Shown: positions 8,405-17,307 of the stretch, in pieces | How positions within the stretch are numbered: position 1 is the first letter of the stretch | Layout of the letters: every line of letters starts with the position of its first letter | Assembly (NCBI RefSeq): GCF_900156405.1 | Contig: NZ_FTNN01000001.1 | Coordinates: forward strand, 210,347 to 274,346 | DNA from: Shewanella morhuae | GTDB lineage: Bacteria; Pseudomonadota; Gammaproteobacteria; Enterobacterales; Shewanellaceae | DNA length: 64,000 bases | Direction: 5' to 3' | The notes under the pieces: generated by a model | Told to the model about the DNA's origin: nothing | Databases searched by the model: none | The model's input: the letters and a program-made list of their open reading frames with translations, nothing else | Made by a program: the position numbers and the translations under genes

Positions 8405-9295
8405 ATGCTCGATATTCATTGGTTAAAAACCTTTGTCACCTTAGCGCAGCACAAACACTTTGGTAAGGCTGCCATTGCGCTGCATATGACACAACCTAAT
8501 GTCAGCTTGCATATTAAGCAGTTGGAGCAAACGACCCGGGTAAAGTTGATTGAGCGTAACCCTTTCAAGTTAACCCAGGCGGGATTTCGTTTATTGGAAA
8601 GTAGCGAAAGGACGTTAATGGAGCTACAAATCTGTCAAGCGGATCTCAATGCGATTAATAATCTTAGCCAAGGTACATTAACGATTGCCGCAAGTGATAT
8701 TATCTCGCGGTTATTATTGATCCAGCCATTTCAGCTTTTTAAAGCGGAGTTCCCGGGGATTGATTTTTCATTGCTCAATACTACTTCATCGCAGGCTTCT
8801 GAATTAGTGACTAATGCCGAAGCTGATCTTGGTTTTGTGATTGCGCAAAAAGAGAGTCAACCATTGCACTTTACTGAGTTACAACAAATTAAATGGTGTG
8901 CATTAGGGGATAACTTGCAACAATGGCAGCAGGCAAAACGGTCTATCGATGCCTGTTTAAGCGAGCAACCCACCTTAATTTTACTTGGCCATGATACCCG
9001 TACCCGTGAGCTGTTAGATCCCGCATTACCCTCACTTAATTTATCGAATTATAGGATTATGGAAGTCGGCAGTGTCGATGCTCAAATCGATTGGGCTGAA
9101 GCCGGATTTGGCGTTGCAATAGTGCCTGAGTTTTCTGTTTATACTAAGTCGAATCTCACCACAAAAATTACTCCTCTCCCACAATTTCCGACAACGAGCT
9201 TAGGCTATATTGTGCGGCAGAATCAGGTCCTGTCTAAAGCTATCAAACAATTGTTATATTGGGTAAATCAAGAGATTATTCGCTCACAACGCTAG
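8405..9295 (+). CDS. LysR-family transcriptional regulator
   Basis: A 296-residue LysR-type regulator with the N-terminal winged helix-turn-helix (LKTFVTLAQHKHFGKAAIALHMTQPNVSLHIKQLE split over residues 7-42) and a C-terminal periplasmic-binding-like effector domain. The start ATG 8405 follows GGTGGTG. It is transcribed away from purA with a 140-bp shared spacer, the classical layout for a LysR regulator and its target, so control of purA or of itself is the simplest guess. The effector is unknown. The reading frame is intact and has the normal family length. Confidence 0.88.
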   Translation: MLDIHWLKTFVTLAQHKHFGKAAIALHMTQPNVSLHIKQLEQTTRVKLIERNPFKLTQAGFRLLESSERTLMELQICQADLNAINNLSQGTLTIAASDIISRLLLIQPFQLFKAEFPGIDFSLLNTTSSQASELVTNAEADLGFVIAQKESQPLHFTELQQIKWCALGDNLQQWQQAKRSIDACLSEQPTLILLGHDTRTRELLDPALPSLNLSNYRIMEVGSVDAQIDWAEAGFGVAIVPEFSVYTKSNLTTKITPLPQFPTTSLGYIVRQNQVLSKAIKQLLYWVNQEIIRSQR

Positions 9296-9298
9296 CTA

Positions 9299-10117
9299 TT
9301 AGTGAGCTGCTGAGAGTAGCGTGTCATACTGTCCGGTTGTTTTTAGCAGCGATAAGCCTTCATCGAGCTGTTTGGCTAAGTTCTGTGCTTGCGGATTTTG
9401 CTTAGAAAATGCGAGATAAATATCGCTACTATGATTTGTAAATACGGGAGTAATATCATGGTCTACTCCCATTTTTTGCAAATTTTCCTTTGCGACTAAA
9501 TCGAACATCAATGCTGTATCAATGCGGCCTATCAATAGTAGATTAATCAACTGATGTTGGGTGGCAACTGTGACAATATTAAGCTGTTGCTGCTGCACTA
9601 ACTGAGAAAATTCATCCCCGTATTCATAGCTTTTAATTACGCCAATCACAGTCCCTTTTGGCAATGCCCACTTATTAATCGCATTCAGTGGTTTTTGATT
9701 TTTTTGATAAAAAGAGGCTGTCGCAACAAAAAGTGGAATTTTACCGAAGATGAAGCGTTGTTCAGTACTCGCTTCGCGAGTGACATTAAATACCCCGTCA
9801 ACACTGCCTTTTTCAGCCATCATCAAAGCTCGTGTATAGGGTAAAACTAAGCTTTTTACTTCAATTCCTGAGGGTAAAAATGCAGCCTTAATGATCCGAT
9901 GGGATATTCCTTGACCTAATTGATCGGCAAAAGGCGGCCAGCTATCTTCAGCTGCGAGGGTAATACTGCTCAGATGCTGTGCTACTTGTATAGGTTTATC
10001 GTCTTGCGCAATGCTATAAGATGTCGACAGCAATAATAAAATAGCGCCAAGCAAAAACGAGATCAATATATTCAATTGCTGTCGTCTTTTACCTATGGAT
10101 CGTATTTCGTGGTGCAT
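9299..10117 (-). CDS. Periplasmic solute-binding protein, SBP_bac_3-like
   Basis: A 272-residue secreted protein with an N-terminal membrane/signal segment (about residues 17-37, ending STSYSIAQDD) followed by the amino-acid-binding-protein fold (ITLAAEDSWPPFAD at the front, GVFNVTREASTEQRFIFGKIP in the middle). No ABC permease or ATPase lies nearby, so it may be an orphan sensor-type binding protein, of which Shewanella has many. It is convergent with the LysR gene (4 bp gap), so the two are not co-transcribed. The ligand is unknown. The start has only a weak ribosome site (GGCAATAAA). Confidence 0.78.
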   Translation of the reverse strand: MHHEIRSIGKRRQQLNILISFLLGAILLLLSTSYSIAQDDKPIQVAQHLSSITLAAEDSWPPFADQLGQGISHRIIKAAFLPSGIEVKSLVLPYTRALMMAEKGSVDGVFNVTREASTEQRFIFGKIPLFVATASFYQKNQKPLNAINKWALPKGTVIGVIKSYEYGDEFSQLVQQQQLNIVTVATQHQLINLLLIGRIDTALMFDLVAKENLQKMGVDHDITPVFTNHSSDIYLAFSKQNPQAQNLAKQLDEGLSLLKTTGQYDTLLSAAH

Positions 10118-10322
10118 TTTATTGCCATTCAGTTACGCGGTGTAAGGCTTTTATAACACAGGTTTTATGTGCTAGACCAATGGTTTTATGGGGCTTGAGT
10201 CATTTCTGAAAGCATTACCGATTATAAAGCGTCTTCTTAATATTGTGATCTTAGGCGATGATTTTTATATAACCAACCATTAGAATAATCTGATTGAATA
10301 AAATCTAATGGAGTATTTATCA

Positions 10323-10751
10323 ATGGCTGAAAAAGTAATTGAAGTAACAACACACATGGCTGGTGATTGGAAAGTCACGGCTCAGATCCGTGAGCATCTT
10401 TTAGTGATTGATCAGCCTACAGCAACAAATGAGGGTGCTAACCCTTTAGAGACGTTCTTATTTTCTTTGGGCGGTTGTATTTCTGCGATTGCTAGGATGG
10501 TTGCTCGCGAACAGAAGATTGAGTTGCGTCAGTTTGACGTACATGTTCGCGCTGTGATGAATAGTGCTGGTTTGCTTGGTCAGCCTTCGGATGATCCTGT
10601 GGGTTTTAAAGATATTGCCATTAACGCGAGTATAGATGCGGATCTTACTGAGGAGCAGAAGCGTATATTTTTAGATGCTGTGTGCCACCGTTGTCCAGTG
10701 CATGACAATTTATTGCATCCCACACTTGTGACCCATGCCGTTAAAAATTAA
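10323..10751 (+). CDS. OsmC-family protein
   Basis: A 142-residue OsmC/Ohr-superfamily protein. The two redox cysteines typical of the family are present: one in FSLGGCISAIARMVAR and one in AVCHRCPVHDNLL, where CHRCPVH is the usual second motif. Members reduce organic or fatty-acid hydroperoxides with dithiol partners; the exact subgroup (YhfA-like) is not settled here. ATG 10323 is taken because GGAG sits 9 bp upstream; an ATG at 10308 overlaps that site. The gene stands alone with a stem-loop after it. Confidence 0.85.
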   Translation: MAEKVIEVTTHMAGDWKVTAQIREHLLVIDQPTATNEGANPLETFLFSLGGCISAIARMVAREQKIELRQFDVHVRAVMNSAGLLGQPSDDPVGFKDIAINASIDADLTEEQKRIFLDAVCHRCPVHDNLLHPTLVTHAVKN

Positions 10752-10778
10752 GTCATTAGCGTTAATATTTAGCATTTG

Positions 10779-10819
10779 CATATCCCCCCTGTTAGATCAT
10801 TGTCTTATCGGGGGATATG
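10779..10819. terminator. Long-loop stem-loop between OsmC and TetR genes
   Basis: CATATCCCCC and GGGGGATATG form a 10-bp perfect stem around a 20-nt loop, in the convergent spacer of the OsmC and TetR genes. There is no T-run after either arm, so intrinsic termination is uncertain; it may be a factor-dependent terminator or transcript-end protector. Confidence 0.45.
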
Positions 10820-10864
10820 ATTAGGATTATATTCTTCTTAGCACCTATATAGGGAAATATAGGG

Positions 10865-11491
10865 TTAATTTTTAGAAAAAGCGTCCCGAAAATGTGTCAG
10901 AACCAGCTCAGCCACACTGCGCAGTTCTTTTGGACAAATGCCATTGGTTGCTTGAACGGCCATACCTTGCAACATAGTGCCTATGTAGCGTGCCAGCAGT
11001 AAAGGATCGGCATGTGCGGGTAAATCGCCTTCATCTTTAGCGCGTTGTAAGCGCTCACAAAGTGCTATTTCACCGTCGCGGCGACGATTGATCAAGGTTT
11101 GTTTGATGGCTTGTCCCGCTTCACTGCAGGTCAAGGCACCTTGAACAATCAAGCAGCCTTGCGGGTGGCTTTCATCAACTAAGGAGCTGGCAGCACCTAA
11201 TAACATCGCTTCAACAACTTGATAGGCGGTTTCTTGTTCTAATGAAGGGTAGAAAAATGCACAGGGACGTTGTTCATATAATTCTATTGCTTTGATAAAT
11301 AACTGCTCTTTATTACCAAACGCGGCATAAAGGCTAGGTTTATTAATGCCCATTGCTTGGGTTAAGTCCGTTAATGACGTACCTTCAAAACCTTTGCGCC
11401 AGAAAACTTCTAAAGCTTTTGCTAATGCATCCTCAGTGTCGAAAGCGCGTGGGCGACCTACACAGGGCGTCTGGGTGACGGTTGACATCAT
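10865..11491 (-). CDS. TetR-family repressor of the adjacent RND pump
   Basis: A 209-residue TetR/AcrR regulator. The DNA-binding domain is clear (AFDTEDALAKALEVFWRKGF, then TSLTDLTQAMGINKPSLYAA and FGNKEQLF) and the C-terminal ligand domain follows. ATG 11491 is chosen because GAGGAG lies 5 bp upstream; an earlier in-frame TTG is inside that site. It is divergent from the MexEF-like pump, and two TetR-type dyads flank that pump's promoter, so repression of the pump is the expected role. The C-terminal domain resembles the TetR_C_16-like group (LIVQGALTCSEAG), often linked to xenobiotic or electrophile sensing. Confidence 0.88.
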   Translation of the reverse strand: MMSTVTQTPCVGRPRAFDTEDALAKALEVFWRKGFEGTSLTDLTQAMGINKPSLYAAFGNKEQLFIKAIELYEQRPCAFFYPSLEQETAYQVVEAMLLGAASSLVDESHPQGCLIVQGALTCSEAGQAIKQTLINRRRDGEIALCERLQRAKDEGDLPAHADPLLLARYIGTMLQGMAVQATNGICPKELRSVAELVLTHFRDAFSKN

Positions 11492-11743
11492 TAGGCTCCT
11501 CAATTCTCAATTGCCCCTAGGATAGACATGGGTTTAGCTGGTGTAAAGCCACTCTTGCTGACTAATCACAGATACAAGTGAATATGCCTACTTAGTCATC
11601 CTAGGTGGCAGTTAAGTTCATCGTTCAATGTATAACAGCCATTAAACCCCTTCAAATTCACTAATAAGCTATAAAAATCAATTGTTCTTCCTAAGACCTG
11701 CTCATGCAATACCTTGTAGTAATCCGTTCGCTAATTAAATTTG

Positions 11744-11755
11744 TACCGATTGGTA
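11744..11755. promoter_or_regulatory. TetR-type operator 1 (upstream of -35)
   Basis: TACCGATTGGTA, a 12-bp dyad ending 10 bp before the -35 box of the pump promoter. It is the exact reverse complement of operator 2. Dyads of this TACC..GGTA kind are typical TetR-family binding sites. Confidence 0.7.
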
Positions 11756-11765
11756 TATAAAATTA

Positions 11766-11793
11766 TTGACAACGTCATTTTACGCTATATATT
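11766..11793 (+). promoter_or_regulatory. Sigma-70 promoter of the MexEF-like operon
   Basis: TTGACA at 11766-11771 and TATATT at 11788-11793 with a 16-bp spacer, close to consensus. Transcription would start near 11800, between the two operators, leaving an 80-nt leader to the adaptor gene. Confidence 0.7.
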
Positions 11794-11816
11794 ACCGCTC
11801 AGTACAGAACATTCTT

Positions 11817-11828
11817 TACCAATCGGTA
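11817..11828. promoter_or_regulatory. TetR-type operator 2 (downstream of start site)
   Basis: TACCAATCGGTA, the exact reverse complement of the dyad at 11744-11755, 73 bp away centre to centre. Lying just after the predicted transcription start, a repressor here would block RNA polymerase. Confidence 0.7.
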
Positions 11829-11882
11829 TGTATTTTTTGAGTTCGAATAGCGTGAAATGCCCGCCACTTTAAGGATTGCAAT

Positions 11883-13121
11883 ATGATAACGAATAACTTT
11901 TTACGAATGATGACGTTAACGGCTATAGCCGCTTTCGTTCTTTCTGCTTGTGGTGAGCAAACCGCACCGCAGGCGCAGGCGCCCAGTGCACCTATGGTTG
12001 ATGTTGCCCAAGTCTTACATGAGCGAGTTACCGAATGGGATGAGTTTACCGGCCGTTTACAAGCGCCAGAAAGCGTCACACTGATTCCGCGCGTGTCGGG
12101 TTATATCGACTCTGTCAATTTTAAAGAAGGCGCGATAGTGAAAAAGGGCGAGGTGTTATTTCGCATTGACCCAAGCGTGTTTGAGGTTGAAGTGGCCCGG
12201 TTAAAAGCAGATCTTGCTAGCGCTATCTCTGCTGAGCAACTGGCCACAAATGACTTTGAACGGGCACATAAATTGTTTGATCAAAAGGCGGTGTCGGCCG
12301 AGTTGCTCGATACCCGTAATTCCAATAAGCGCCAAACGGCCGCCGCTGTTGCCTCAGTAAAAGCCGCGTTGATGCGCGCCGAGCTTGATTTAGCTTATAC
12401 CCAAGTACAAGCACCGATTGATGGCCGCGTGTCCTACGCCAATGTGACCGCGGGTAACTATGTGACCGCAGGGCAGAGCGTGCTGACCAGCTTAGTTTCT
12501 ACCGCCAGCATGTATGCCTATTTCGATGTGGATGAACAAACTTACCTTAAATACGTCAAGTTAACCGCGCAGAATAAGCGTAATGACCCGCGCGCGGGTG
12601 ATAATCCTGTGTATATGGCTTTAGCAAATGAGCGCGATTACCAACATATCGGCATGGTCGACTTTGTTGATAATGCGATGGATAAGCAAACCGGTACCAT
12701 TCGAGTTAGAGCTATCTTTGATAATGAAGACAATAACTTGCTGCCAGGTTTGTTTGCTCGCCTTCGCACTGCAGGTAGCGGCGCCTACGAAGGTATTTTG
12801 ATTGACGATAAAGCCATTGGTACAGATCTTAATAATAAGTTTGTATTAGTGGTTGGCGCCGATGGCACGCTTGAATATCGCGGCGTGACCTTGGGCGAAA
12901 AAGTACAAGGGCTACGCATAGTTACTCAAGGTTTAGTGGCGGAAGATCATATTGTTGTTAATGGCATGCAGCGCGTGCGACCTAAAATGCAAATTACTCC
13001 GCACATGGTTGAAATGGTCGACAGCGATAAGCTGGATGCAATACGTCAAGCTCAGTTAATGCTCGATAAAAATCAACATCATTTAACGGCGCAAGCGGTT
13101 GAAACGGCTAGTCGCGGTTAA
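11883..13121 (+). CDS. RND efflux periplasmic adaptor, MexE-like lipoprotein
   Basis: A 412-residue membrane-fusion protein. The N-terminus is a lipoprotein signal (IAAFVLSACGEQ, acylated Cys at about residue 22). The barrel-sandwich/lipoyl halves (VTLIPRVSGYIDSVNFKEGAIV and VQAPIDGRVSYANVTAGNYV) surround the coiled-coil hairpin, with the beta-barrel and membrane-proximal domains after that. It links the inner-membrane pump to an outer-membrane channel. The pump gene follows 13 bp downstream. No outer-membrane channel gene is present in the operon, so a TolC-like protein encoded elsewhere is presumably used. It is likely repressed by the divergent TetR. Confidence 0.92.
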   Translation: MITNNFLRMMTLTAIAAFVLSACGEQTAPQAQAPSAPMVDVAQVLHERVTEWDEFTGRLQAPESVTLIPRVSGYIDSVNFKEGAIVKKGEVLFRIDPSVFEVEVARLKADLASAISAEQLATNDFERAHKLFDQKAVSAELLDTRNSNKRQTAAAVASVKAALMRAELDLAYTQVQAPIDGRVSYANVTAGNYVTAGQSVLTSLVSTASMYAYFDVDEQTYLKYVKLTAQNKRNDPRAGDNPVYMALANERDYQHIGMVDFVDNAMDKQTGTIRVRAIFDNEDNNLLPGLFARLRTAGSGAYEGILIDDKAIGTDLNNKFVLVVGADGTLEYRGVTLGEKVQGLRIVTQGLVAEDHIVVNGMQRVRPKMQITPHMVEMVDSDKLDAIRQAQLMLDKNQHHLTAQAVETASRG

Positions 13122-13134
13122 GGAATAACACACC

Positions 13135-16100
13135 ATGTTGTCGCAGTTTTTCATTAAAAGACCGATATTTGCAGCCGTATTGTCATTGCTGTTTTTTATC
13201 ACAGGGGCGATTGCCGTTTGGCAGTTACCGATAACAGAATACCCAGAAGTCGTGCCGCCCACAGTCGTGGTGACCGCTAACTATCCTGGCGCGAACCCTA
13301 AAGTGATTGCCGAAACTGTGGCTTCGCCGCTGGAGCAGGAAATCAACGGCGTTGAAGACATGTTGTATATGTCATCGCAGGCAACGTCTGATGGACGCAT
13401 GACGCTAACGGTTACCTTTGCCATTGGTACAGATGTCGACAGGGCACAAACCCAAGTGCAGAGCCGTGTTGATCGCGCTATGCCGCGTTTGCCGCAGGAA
13501 GTACAACGCTTAGGCATAGTGACTGAAAAGTCTTCACCCGATTTGACCATGGTGGTGCATATACTGTCACCGGATAACCGTTATGACATGTTGTATTTGT
13601 CTAACTACGCCGCACTAAATGTCAAAGATGAGTTAGCCCGCATTAAAGGCGTGGGCGGAGTGCGTTTATTTGGCGCTGGCGAATATAGTCTACGAATTTG
13701 GCTCGACCCGAATAAAGTCTCGGCGCTGGGTTTATCGCCCGCCGATATTATTGCTGCCGTACGTGAGCAAAATCAACAAGCGGCCGCAGGTAGCTTAGGT
13801 GCTCAGCCCAGTGGTAGTGCTGATTTTCAGTTATTGATTAATGTGAAGGGCCGTTTAACTGAGCTGTCTGAGTTTGAAGATATCATCATCAAAGTCGGCC
13901 AAAACGGTGAAGTAAATCGTCTGAAAGATGTGGCTCGGGTTGAGCTTGGCGCGACGAGCTATGCGCTACGTTCACTGCTAGACAACAAAGATGCGGTGGC
14001 GATTCCGGTATTCCAAGCATCGGGTTCAAATGCGATTCAGATTTCCGACGATGTGCGCGCCAAAATGGCAGAATTATCTCAGTCTTTCCCTGAAGGTTTA
14101 GAGTACGACATCGTTTATGACCCTACAGTGTTCGTGCGTGGCTCGATTGAGGCCGTGATCAAAACCTTGCTTGAAGCCGTGCTGTTAGTGGTATTAGTGG
14201 TAGTGCTATTTTTACAAACGTGGCGCGCCTCGATTATCCCGCTTGTGGCTGTGCCTGTGTCGTTAGTTGGTACCTTTGCCTTTATGCATCTGCTGGGTTT
14301 TTCACTCAACGCGCTGTCGCTGTTTGGACTGGTGCTCGCTATCGGTATTGTGGTCGATGATGCGATTGTGGTGGTCGAAAACGTTGAGCGTAATATCGCC
14401 GCTGGTTTAAGCCCAATTGCCGCAACGCAAAAGGCGATGAAGGAAGTTACAGGCCCTATTGTGGCAACCACCTTAGTGTTGGCTGCGGTATTTATTCCAA
14501 CGGCGTTTATGAGCGGTTTAACTGGGCAATTCTATAAACAGTTTGCCTTAACGATTACTATCTCAACCTTTATTTCGGCGATTAACTCACTCACGTTGAG
14601 CCCAGCATTGTCCGCACTATTGCTCAAGAGCCATGATGCACCAAAGGATGGTTTAACTCGCTTGATGGATAAGTTACTCGGTGGCTGGTTGTTTGCGCCT
14701 TTTAACCGCTTATTTAGCCGTGCATCTGATGGTTATGGTTGGTTAGTGCGTAAAGTGATCCGTTTTGGTGGCATTATCGGCCTAGTGTATTTAGGTATGG
14801 TAGCGCTAACAGGCGTGCAATTTGCTCACACTCCAACGGGTTATGTACCAGGGCAAGATAAACAATATTTAGTCGCGTTTGCTCAGTTGCCGGATGCCGC
14901 ATCCCTTGAGCGTACTGATGCAGTGATCAAAAAGATGTCTGAGATAGCCCTTAATCATCCTGGTGTGGCGCACTCGATTGCTTTTCCTGGTCTTAGCATC
15001 AACGGTTTTACCAATAGTCCTAACTCAGGCGTGGTGTTTGTTGCGCTTGATGATTTTGACGCGCGCAAGAGTCCACAGCTGTCGGCTAACGCCATCGCGG
15101 GGCAATTGAATCAAGAGTTTGCCGGTATTCAAGACGCGTTTATTGCCATCTTCCCGCCGCCACCTGTGCAAGGCCTTGGCACCATAGGAGGGTTCCGTCT
15201 GCAAATTCAAGACAGGGCCAACCTCGGTTATGAGGCCTTGTATCAGGTGACCCAACAAGTGATGTACAAGGCGTGGGCCGACCCTCAATTAGCCGGAGTG
15301 TTCTCTAGCTATCAGGTGAACGTACCACAACTTGAACTGGATATTGACAGAACTAAAGCGAAGCAGCAGGCCGTATCGCTTGATCAAATTTTCCAGACAT
15401 TACAAACCTATATGGGCTCGACCTATGTCAACGATTTCAATCGTTTTGGTCGAACCTATCAGGTGAATATGCAAGCTGATGAGGCGTTCCGCCAAAGTCC
15501 GCAGCAAATAAGTCAGCTAAAGGTGCCCAATCTGAATGGCGATATGATTCCACTAGGGTCATTTATCAAGGTCAGCCAAAGCTCAGGTCCTGACAGAGTA
15601 ATGCACTATAACGGTTTTACTACCGCTGAAATTAATGCGGGTCCAGCAGCAGGTGTCAGTACCGGCCAAGCACAAGCCGCAATTGAGAAAATTCTCGCTG
15701 AGACGCTGCCAAACGGCATGAGTTATGAGTGGACTGAGTTGACCTACCAGCAGATATTAGCGGGTGATACGGGCTTGTTAGTATTCCCTCTGGTGATCTT
15801 GCTGGTGTTTATGGTGCTCGCAGCCCAGTACGAGAGTTTAAGCTTGCCATTGGCGATTATCTTAATCATCCCAATGACCTTGCTCTCAGCCCTCAGTGGA
15901 GTGTTAATTTACGGAGGTGATAATAATATCTTCACTCAAATTGGCCTCATAGTGCTGGTGGGGCTGGCAACTAAGAATGCTATTTTGATTGTCGAGTTCG
16001 CAAAAGAGAAACAAGATCACGGTATGGCACCGATGGAGGCGATATTAGAGGCGGCAAGATTACGTTTACGTCCTATCTTGATGACATCTATCGCCTTTAT

Positions 16101-16293
16101 TATGGGGGTGGTGCCTATGGTGTTCTCTACTGGCGCGGGTGCTGAGATGCGCCAAGCCATGGGCGTGGCGGTATTTGCCGGTATGATTGGGGTGACAGTG
16201 TTTGGCCTTATCTTAACGCCGCTGTTTTACTACGCATTGGCAAAGCGTGGCAACAAAAAAGTCGATAACGATAATGAGGCTAAAGCAACTTAG
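13135..16293 (+). CDS. RND multidrug efflux permease, MexF/HAE1-like
   Basis: A 1,052-residue inner-membrane proton-driven pump of the hydrophobe/amphiphile family, starting MLSQFFIKRPIFAAVLSLLF. Twelve membrane segments in the usual 1+5+1+5 pattern and two large periplasmic loops are evident. The proton-relay pair of Asp residues in TM4 is in GIVVDDAIVVVENVERN, and the matching TM10/TM11 segments near GLATKNAILIVEFAKE are intact. Full family length. It is translated just after the adaptor gene and ends before a strong terminator. Closest subgroup by feel is MexF/OqxB; the substrate range cannot be told. Confidence 0.93.
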   Translation: MLSQFFIKRPIFAAVLSLLFFITGAIAVWQLPITEYPEVVPPTVVVTANYPGANPKVIAETVASPLEQEINGVEDMLYMSSQATSDGRMTLTVTFAIGTDVDRAQTQVQSRVDRAMPRLPQEVQRLGIVTEKSSPDLTMVVHILSPDNRYDMLYLSNYAALNVKDELARIKGVGGVRLFGAGEYSLRIWLDPNKVSALGLSPADIIAAVREQNQQAAAGSLGAQPSGSADFQLLINVKGRLTELSEFEDIIIKVGQNGEVNRLKDVARVELGATSYALRSLLDNKDAVAIPVFQASGSNAIQISDDVRAKMAELSQSFPEGLEYDIVYDPTVFVRGSIEAVIKTLLEAVLLVVLVVVLFLQTWRASIIPLVAVPVSLVGTFAFMHLLGFSLNALSLFGLVLAIGIVVDDAIVVVENVERNIAAGLSPIAATQKAMKEVTGPIVATTLVLAAVFIPTAFMSGLTGQFYKQFALTITISTFISAINSLTLSPALSALLLKSHDAPKDGLTRLMDKLLGGWLFAPFNRLFSRASDGYGWLVRKVIRFGGIIGLVYLGMVALTGVQFAHTPTGYVPGQDKQYLVAFAQLPDAASLERTDAVIKKMSEIALNHPGVAHSIAFPGLSINGFTNSPNSGVVFVALDDFDARKSPQLSANAIAGQLNQEFAGIQDAFIAIFPPPPVQGLGTIGGFRLQIQDRANLGYEALYQVTQQVMYKAWADPQLAGVFSSYQVNVPQLELDIDRTKAKQQAVSLDQIFQTLQTYMGSTYVNDFNRFGRTYQVNMQADEAFRQSPQQISQLKVPNLNGDMIPLGSFIKVSQSSGPDRVMHYNGFTTAEINAGPAAGVSTGQAQAAIEKILAETLPNGMSYEWTELTYQQILAGDTGLLVFPLVILLVFMVLAAQYESLSLPLAIILIIPMTLLSALSGVLIYGGDNNIFTQIGLIVLVGLATKNAILIVEFAKEKQDHGMAPMEAILEAARLRLRPILMTSIAFIMGVVPMVFSTGAGAEMRQAMGVAVFAGMIGVTVFGLILTPLFYYALAKRGNKKVDNDNEAKAT

Positions 16294-16629
16294 GTTGCGC
16301 CTCCTTATTGAATGATGAATTACATCAGGGCTTACATTACGTAAGCCCTTTTTATTTGCGGTACAACAGGATGAGATGCAGCGTTAAACTCTTTAGATTA
16401 GGATCGCGCCATTAACGCTTCTAGAATAGATTTTTTTGTTACTATTACTGGCAGTACATAATACGAAACGACTGTTATGATGTGCTGCTGCATGATTGGA
16501 TTGAGTATCGCTCTCGCGCTCAATATAAGTGGCGAATGTTAAAACGAGATTAAAGTGAAACGGTTTACTTTACATGGCGTTTTTAATTAATACTGGTGGG
16601 CATAGTATTGTTAATCTTTGAGGTAACTG
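16294..16629. other. Intergenic region, pump terminator to cupredoxin gene
   Basis: Apart from the terminator at 16328-16353 this stretch has no open frame or recognised RNA. It ends with a purine-rich site (TTTGAGGTAAC) for the cupredoxin gene. I could not pick a convincing promoter. Confidence 0.5.
16328..16353 (+). terminator. Intrinsic terminator of the MexEF-like operon
   Basis: GGGCTTAC, a 5-nt loop and GTAAGCCC, followed by six T residues, 35 bp after the pump stop codon. A textbook rho-independent terminator. Confidence 0.9.
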
Positions 16630-17307
16630 ATGATTCTATTTCGTATTGTATTTTCTCTCGTGCTTGGCGCTTGGGTGACGTTTACTTATCCAGTTATGGC
16701 ATCTGAGCTTAATATCAAGGTGGTTGATTTGCAGCAGTTGTCGATTGCCGATGCTGTGGTAGAACTTATTCCTGCGGTAACGCCAACTCAAGTCGCCGAT
16801 GTTCAGCATTATCAAATGTCGCAAAAAGATCGAACCTTTGTGCCCTTTGTATTAGCAGTGCCTAAAGGCGCTAAAGTGGATTTTCCTAACTTAGATCGCA
16901 CTCGCCACCATGTATATTCCTTTTCAGAAACAAAGCCATTTGAGCTTAAACTCTATGTTGGACAGGCTGAAGCCCCGATCTTATTCGATAAATCGGGTTT
17001 AGTCGCGCTGGGCTGTAATATTCACGATTATATGCAAGCTTTTATCTATGTTGCCGATAGCCCATTAGTGGCGGTTGCAAACGACAATGGTGAGATCCAA
17101 TTTAATGGCCTAGCAGTGGGTCAATATAAAGTTAAGTTGTGGCACCCATGGCAAAAAATGGCCACGGAACCAGCTGATTTATTCATTACGCAAGGACATA
17201 ATTCATTGAGTTTATCTTTAGATATTGTGCGTCAGGCTAAGCCGTCGGCGCCGCCAGCGGGATTTGGCCATTTTGATGCTGAGGGCAATTCATTACATGC
17301 TGAATAG
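16630..17307 (+). CDS. Secreted cupredoxin-domain protein ('methylamine utilization protein' type)
   Basis: A 225-residue exported protein with a signal peptide (about residues 1-24, ending PVMAS). The middle is a plastocyanin-like cupredoxin domain: VPKGAKVDFPNLDRTRHHVYSF and LGCNIHDYM supply the likely type-1 copper ligands His93 or His94, Cys129, His132 and Met135. Databases usually call such proteins methylamine utilization protein, but no mau genes are present. It overlaps the start of the next gene by 11 bp, so the two are translationally coupled. A role as a copper-bearing periplasmic electron carrier or sensor input for the membrane GGDEF/EAL protein is an inference from this arrangement. 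Confidence 0.82.
   Translation: MILFRIVFSLVLGAWVTFTYPVMASELNIKVVDLQQLSIADAVVELIPAVTPTQVADVQHYQMSQKDRTFVPFVLAVPKGAKVDFPNLDRTRHHVYSFSETKPFELKLYVGQAEAPILFDKSGLVALGCNIHDYMQAFIYVADSPLVAVANDNGEIQFNGLAVGQYKVKLWHPWQKMATEPADLFITQGHNSLSLSLDIVRQAKPSAPPAGFGHFDAEGNSLHAE

Noticed and set aside
16630-17307. Methylamine metabolism function for the cupredoxin protein
   Set aside because: The common database name is not backed by any mau gene nearby; context is c-di-GMP signalling.
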